Below, in pieces: positions 58,757 through 64,000 of a stretch of DNA of 64,000 bases. Source of the DNA: Silurus meridionalis. Its lineage: Eukaryota > Chordata > Actinopteri > Siluriformes > Siluridae. A model generated the notes under the pieces. That model had not been told where the DNA came from. It worked only from the letters and a program-made list of their open reading frames with translations, and made no database searches. Location: NCBI RefSeq assembly GCF_014805685.1, contig NC_060890.1, positions 14,913,500 through 14,977,499 of the forward strand. The letters are read 5' to 3'. A program made the position numbers and the translations under genes. Within the stretch, counting starts at the first letter, position 1; each line of letters starts with the position of its first letter.

Positions 58757-59931
58757 ATATTAAAAGGTTATATACAGTATACACTAAATGGTTATAGTGT
58801 AGGTAATTTAGTTCCAAAACATAATAATTACATTGTATACAGGTTTAACAAAAGATACTGTCTACTGACTAGCAGCTTTACATAAATATGGAATTAGATT
58901 TATATCGCTATAAGAAAGCCAGAAGCAACAGAGCAGAATAACCTTCTGGAAATGAAACTACTTAAACATGCTCTCCTATTACACTCAAATCTACTCACTA
59001 AAAAAGGTATAAATTATATTTGCATACTTTCAGCACTTCAACATGTCTGCTCTACAGAGCATAAATACATTTTCACTTCTCTTCTCTGGCGTTGAGCTTC
59101 TCCCTTTTACTCTGATTACCACATTAACACCACAGATGTTTGAAGCTGTTGAAAAAAGATCTAGTACAGTGCTGCTGTCAGATGTGAAAACTCAACTTAT
59201 GTACATGTATAATGCAATTCAGCAAAATGATTCATCACATATTTTAATCCCAGTTGAAAAATACTGGAAATAACATATTTATGACAAACTTTAGATGTGG
59301 AATGACAGCTGCTCTAATGACATATGATTCAACATAGTAGCTCCAAACACCTTCATGTGTGTGCATGAACATATAAATAATTAGACCATCATTATTAATC
59401 AAACCATAACTCTTTATCAGGACAGCAGTGGTTTGATTGATCATTTAAAAAATAAAAAATCTCAACACATAATACTTTGTGGGTTTTTTTGTAATGTAAT
59501 TTTATACCTTTAGATAGTAATAGCCCTGCTGTTGATTTGAACATTTCTGTGATATATCACAGGCTAAATTATAATTTTTAGTGTTAGCTCTGACTCCTAG
59601 GTGGAATGTAAATTACCTTAGGAGTGATAGGGTACATATACATATATCTAAATGGAGTAAAGTGGACTGAGTGGACATTGCCTTTAATAGCCTCAGGAGA
59701 CTCCATGGTCCTGAGGTGAAAACAACACCTTTTCTTCCAACTTCTAAAATAATCATATGAGGATAGGTAACCCAAAAGTCTCTATGTTTGACTATATTGA
59801 CAGTTTCCATAATTATCAAGTGCAAATAAGCAAAATTAGCCAAAAGAAGTTACAAGGCACACAGCAATGGAGTTCTGAGTAATGAGAACAGATGTGGATG
59901 GATACTGCAGTAACGAGCCCATATTGGTCTC

Positions 59932-60942
59932 TCCAGAAATGTTAAAAGACTTTTAAATCACATTAGCCAATATTTTATTTACAATAGAACATAGAGAACA
60001 TACCAAATGTTTAAACTGAGACATTTTACACTTTTAAGCACAAAATTATTTCAAAATTTCAAATTTGATGCCTGCAACAGGTTTTAAAAAAACTTGGCAC
60101 GAGGGCATGTTTACCATGGTGTAACTTTTATTTTAAAAACAGTTTAAAGATGTCTGGGCATTGAGGTTATAAGTTTGTGGAGTTTTGATTTTGGAATTTG
60201 GTCCCATTCTTGCCTGATATAGGTTTTCAACTGCTGAAGAGTTTGTGGTCGTCTTTGGAGTATTTTTCGCTTAATGATGCGCCAAATGTTCTCTATAGAT
60301 GAAAAATTTGGATTGCAGGCAGGTCAGTTAAGCACCCGTACTATTCTCCTATGAAGCCATGCTGTTGTAATAACTGCAGTATGTGGTTGTGGTTGCAGCT
60401 TGTGTCCTGCTAAAATACACAAGGCTTTCCCTGAAATAGACATCATCTTCAGGGGAGCATTCTATATTTCTCCAGTCTTTCTGAATCTCCTTATGATGTT
60501 ATGTTCTGTAGATTACAAGATTGGCAAAGCTTTTGCAATTTGACGTTGAGGAACGTTGTTTTTGAAGTATTCCACACTCTTTTTACGCACTCGTTCAAAC
60601 ATTGGAGAGCCTCTGGACATCGTTACTTCTGATAGACTCTGCCTCTCTAAGACGTTCCTTTTACAGCGAATCATGTTACAGACCTGATGTCAATTCACAA
60701 AACCTCTGGCTTTTTGAGCCCTTTGTGGCCCCTGTGCCAACTTTTTTGAAACCTGTAGCAGGCTTTACATTTTAAATTAGCTCATTTAGTGCATAAAAGT
60801 GTCAGATTTCACAGTTTAAACATTTGTTATGTTCTCTACGTTTTATTGTGAATAAAATATTGGCTCATGTGATTTGAAATACTTTTAGTTTTCATTTTAT
60901 CCAATTAAAAAAACATCCCAATATTTCTGGAATTCGGTTGTA
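59932..60942 (-). mobile_element. Internally deleted mariner-like DNA transposon
   Basis: Long subterminal inverted repeats pair the two sides: 'AGAACATACCAAATGTTTAA' (59995-60014) mirrors a segment near 60813-60838, and 'AGCCAATATTTTATTTACAA' (59965-59984) mirrors about 60844-60865. The right terminus ends ATTTCTGGAATTCGGTTGTA; the left terminus is damaged. On the minus strand, MSRGSPMFERVRKKSVEYFK and VPQRQIAKALPIL (60510-60625) look like a transposase N-terminal helix-turn-helix. SIENIWRIIKRKILQRRPQT (about 60230-60300) matches the end of a DDE domain, and the catalytic middle is missing. Size is about 1 kb against about 1.5 kb or more for intact relatives. It is nonautonomous. Confidence 0.78.
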
Positions 60943-62938
60943 TTATGAGATAAGTGATGCTTATGAACATAAAATGCTATAGTAGCAACACATTAGCATC
61001 TCTCTGATTCGATCGGCAACATATTTCTCAATCAATTTAGCCTCTTGTTGCATCCCACATTGCAGTTTGATTCATGTGTTTACAATAAGGATAATGGCAG
61101 CTGAAATTAATTACACAATTTGCAGCTCTTGGTAAAGCTTTTTAATGAATTCTTCTATGTATATTACTTGGAGTAACACACAGCAGTATAGTATGCTTGG
61201 CAGGTTTTAATTTAAGCTATGCTTATCCCTATTGGGTGGTGATGTGATTTTATGTTGCTGCATATTATTTGCCTGCTTTGCATGGGCTATGAGATATTGC
61301 ATGCTGTTGGGCTGCAATCATAGTTAAAACTAAAAAGACTGAGATAACATTCCTTTAATATCAAGGTCACAAAAGTCATGTCAAACATAAGCACTTTGTT
61401 CTCCTTAACCATTCAGTGAAAGTATACCAACCAGCACACACTCAGTTTGCGTGTTAATTTATAATATCATCTACGCTTATCATGAAACGTGCAGATTATT
61501 TACACATTAGCAACTCTGATTATCGAGTGTTCAGTATGCTAGACAGTAAAATAAAAAAAACCATTCATGTATCCACATTTTTTTCTGATCATATGAAAGA
61601 GCCTATGAAAACAGCTCCACAAGGTCTGCTTCAAAAACCATAAACATGACATGTTAGTAATTACATTTCTATCTAAATAGAAAAGTCAAGATGGGTTTCA
61701 ACATTAGTAATGGAGTTGTAATCTTCATTTATTACCTACTTAGCAGTGTGAACATAAGCAGACATTAACTAATGCATTAGACTCCCTATAAACATGTCTG
61801 CATGCAAATTAAACTATAAATTGTTGATGCTGTTTTTTTTTTCTCAGATGTAGAGCATGGTCTTACAACTACAAATTAGTGATCAATTGCATGAGCCAAG
61901 CCTTAGGAAAAAAGTTAGAAAGGGTTGCACATTTGGTGTTCATGGTTACTTTTATAGCTACGTACATAATAAAAAGTTGTTTTGTTTATAGTTTATTTAA
62001 ATTTAGTGTAAGATTGGTTAAAACAGGTACATGAAATCCATATATACAACAATGGACAACGATGCATACATAATTTTTCAAGGTTACACAGAGGAGATCA
62101 AACACATGTACAATAGCATACAAATTCACAGGCTATTCATAAACTGTATGTAGTCATATGTATTTGTCAAGCTCAAGCTTTAAGATTCCCCTTATAAATA
62201 TAATAAATCCTAAATTCGTTATCAGATTCATAAACCATGCAGCTTTCTCCACTGTGACCTTGTCTGATTTGATAGACTGCATTTGCAATGAATGCAATGA
62301 TTATCAAACCTATATTTGGATTATATCTTTAGCACGTCATAATAGTAATAAGAATAATTGCTTTAAAGAAACACATTTTGTGCAATTTTTAACTTTGCTC
62401 TCCTTCCTAAATGCATTCCTTAACATAATACAGTTTAGCTGTAACCAATACTTAGTCATATATTAAAGACATGCATATAGTTATACAATATATTTCTGTT
62501 CAGCATACATGCTTTACATGTGAAAACTCTGCTTGCACTGAAAGACCTATACCTATAAAAAGTCTGTCAGCATTAACATTGATAGACATTAAAATATTGG
62601 ATATCAAGTTTCAAAATAAATATTATTGCTAATGTATGTTACAAGCCTGGGTGTATAACATACCATTTATAGAACATCTGCTGTCTGCATTGCATTTCCC
62701 TCTTTCTAGGAACACTATTACTACAAGCTGACAGCGAGCAGCACACCTGTTACCACACTATAAGTCCCCCCTACACAGACATCACCTTTGAAATGCAAAA
62801 ACACAGTCTCTCTGTGCAAACAGCAGGTACAGCAGCGACTCGGGAGCATCAACCAATGCATCCAAAATAGAGATCTGAGTTAAAATCCATGACTCAGACA
62901 CAGAAAAGGGAATATACAGAAGGAGTGAGTTTGCTTAC

Positions 62939-63146
62939 CTGCACTGGCTGGATGCATCCGCGCCTGACCTCGAGCAGTGCGTACTTTCACTGCAGGTGTC
63001 TAGGGTTCCCCTATATTCCTTCCGTCCTTTTTTGTCTCTTTCTCTCTGTCACTCTTTTTTTCTTTTAGCTTTTAGTGAGTTCACTGATGTACAAGCAGAG
63101 GACCTTGCAGGGGCAGAGATCCTTGGCATTAAGACAAAAGTTGTGT
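62939..63146 (-). other. grin2c: Predicted noncoding 5' exon of grin2c
   Basis: The right sign for a 5' UTR exon is a consensus donor, CAG|GTAAGC, on the minus strand at 62939/62938. It is preceded by CpG-containing sequence (ATCCGCGCCTG) unlike the AT-rich intron. Going upstream on the minus strand, a strong polypyrimidine tract with CACCAG ends at 63147, so the exon could be internal (62939-63146). Alternatively it could extend to a transcription start further right. The coding exon begins with an acceptor 9.3 kb downstream, which requires at least one upstream noncoding exon. Confidence 0.5.
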
Positions 63147-64000
63147 CTGGTGAAGACAAAAAAAAAAAAGAAAGGAGGAGTTTTGGAGAGATGAGCGTCC
63201 CAGTAGAAGCAGAAAGGCAGATGTTGGCAGCTTGACTGCCTCGTGATGGCAGCGAGAGGTATCTAGAGGATTGCAGTTGTGATTTCTGCCTCGGAAAAGA
63301 TGTGAGTGCAGGTGGAGAGGTGAGCCGAGTTGAGAATGGAGATTCCCTGCCAGGACTGTGTGTGAATGCGGATATGTCTGAGAGAAAAAGCTAAATATTT
63401 ATAAAGAAAATTTGATTTGCTTTTGCCAAACAGATTTTACGGTCTTGATTTGTATGATTGGTGTTAATTAAATTGCCAAATTTTGCACAAATTTTATGTT
63501 TACACTGAATTTCAAAATGTTAAAAAATAATACTAAAATACAGAGACTTCTGAAAGGACAACAACATGAAACAGCTGATAATTGACAAAGATGATGGAAA
63601 AAAAAGAGAGATGGTGTGATGTCTGACCTCTTCTATTCCAGCTGCTGCTGTTTTTTCTGAGAAGTAAGGCAGAAGTCCAGAAGTCCAAATTCCAGAAAGT
63701 TGGTTACACAGAAATGGATTTAATTATTTAGCTGTGACTTTTCCCTGTAAGCTGCAGCTCCAGTTCCTCAATTCAGATCCAATGAGGCAGTGATGATTGA
63801 AAAGCATGAATAAAGAAATAGACGTGGAGTTTTCTGTCCTTGTCCTGCTTCTGTGCTTCAGTTGCATGTCAGAGATGTTCAGGCACTTGCTGCTCTCCAT
63901 GCGATGCAACAGCTTCTGAGCCCTGATAATCTTGCTGTACAGATTTATCCTCCTCCCCTCCCTCCCATGCTCTCTCCTGACTACCACACACTCTTCCCCC
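63147..64000 (-). promoter_or_regulatory. grin2c upstream or promoter-proximal region
   Basis: Sequence upstream of the predicted 5' exon, less AT-rich than the introns, particularly 63200-63380 and 63700-64000. No TATA box or start site can be placed with confidence. The minus-strand frame at 63724-63987 (87 codons) has no recognisable similarity and may be 5' UTR of a further upstream exon. Confidence 0.3.

Larger units (their letters stand above)
53628..62938 (-). other. grin2c: grin2c intron 1 (between the predicted 5' exon and the ATG exon)
   Basis: 9.3 kb if the 5' exon call is right. AT-rich. It holds a CAAG-rich stretch near 54995-55110, a LINE-like tail at 58139-58235, an AT-rich TAAA/ATTA repeat (58697-58756) and a deleted mariner-like element (59932-60942). 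No other coding exon was found. Confidence 0.55.

Noticed and set aside
62996..63235. 79-codon plus-strand frame near the grin2c 5' region
   Set aside because: Includes a poly-Lys from an A run and overlaps the predicted 5' UTR exon on the other strand; no similarity recognised.

Overview
This is vertebrate nuclear DNA, almost certainly from a ray-finned (teleost) fish. It is AT-rich and gene-sparse, with spliced coding exons and many dinucleotide microsatellites. It also carries remnants of mobile elements typical of teleosts: Tc1/mariner relatives, an RTE-type LINE, LINE 3' tails and SINE-like fragments. The species cannot be named from this window.

The one complete gene is on the minus strand. 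It is grin2c, encoding the GluN2C subunit of the NMDA-type glutamate receptor. I assembled 12 coding exons (34207-53611) with consistent splice sites and reading phase. They give a predicted 1331-residue protein: signal peptide, amino-terminal domain, bilobed glutamate-binding domain, M1, pore loop M2, M3 with [10 protein letters not shown]4, and a 466-residue cytoplasmic tail ending in the PDZ ligand ESEV. Subtype rests on the tail (LKMLQTAKDIV, KTIENW, SSLESEV) and on a leucine at the M3 S/L site. A probable noncoding 5' exon lies at 62939 and above, so the whole transcription unit covers roughly 30 kb.

Layout. 1-359: the last part of an unidentified plus-strand gene, whose probable terminal exon encodes a charged helical tail. 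360-34000: a long intergenic stretch with no convincing gene. It holds microsatellites, a 43-bp tandem duplication, SINE-like scraps, a Tc1-like 3' remnant (about 14.2 kb), a dead 5'-truncated RTE LINE (19.6-20.85 kb), a dead Tc1 transposon with intact inverted termini (21989-23451), a LINE tail (30.9 kb), and a short repeat sandwiched between two AT arrays (32.8-33.5 kb). 34.2-53.6 kb: grin2c coding exons and introns, with a second copy of the Tc1-like 3' remnant in intron 8. 53.6-62.9 kb: the first intron, containing an internally deleted mariner-like element (59.9-60.9 kb). 62.9-64 kb: probable 5' UTR and promoter-proximal sequence.

I found no new multigene system. The points most worth following are a long CA array 20 nt downstream of the exon 6 donor, a LINE tail about 30 nt downstream of the exon 5 donor, loss of part of the basic motif before the last serines of GluN2C, the unidentified gene end at 221-359, and a few candidate conserved noncoding elements.
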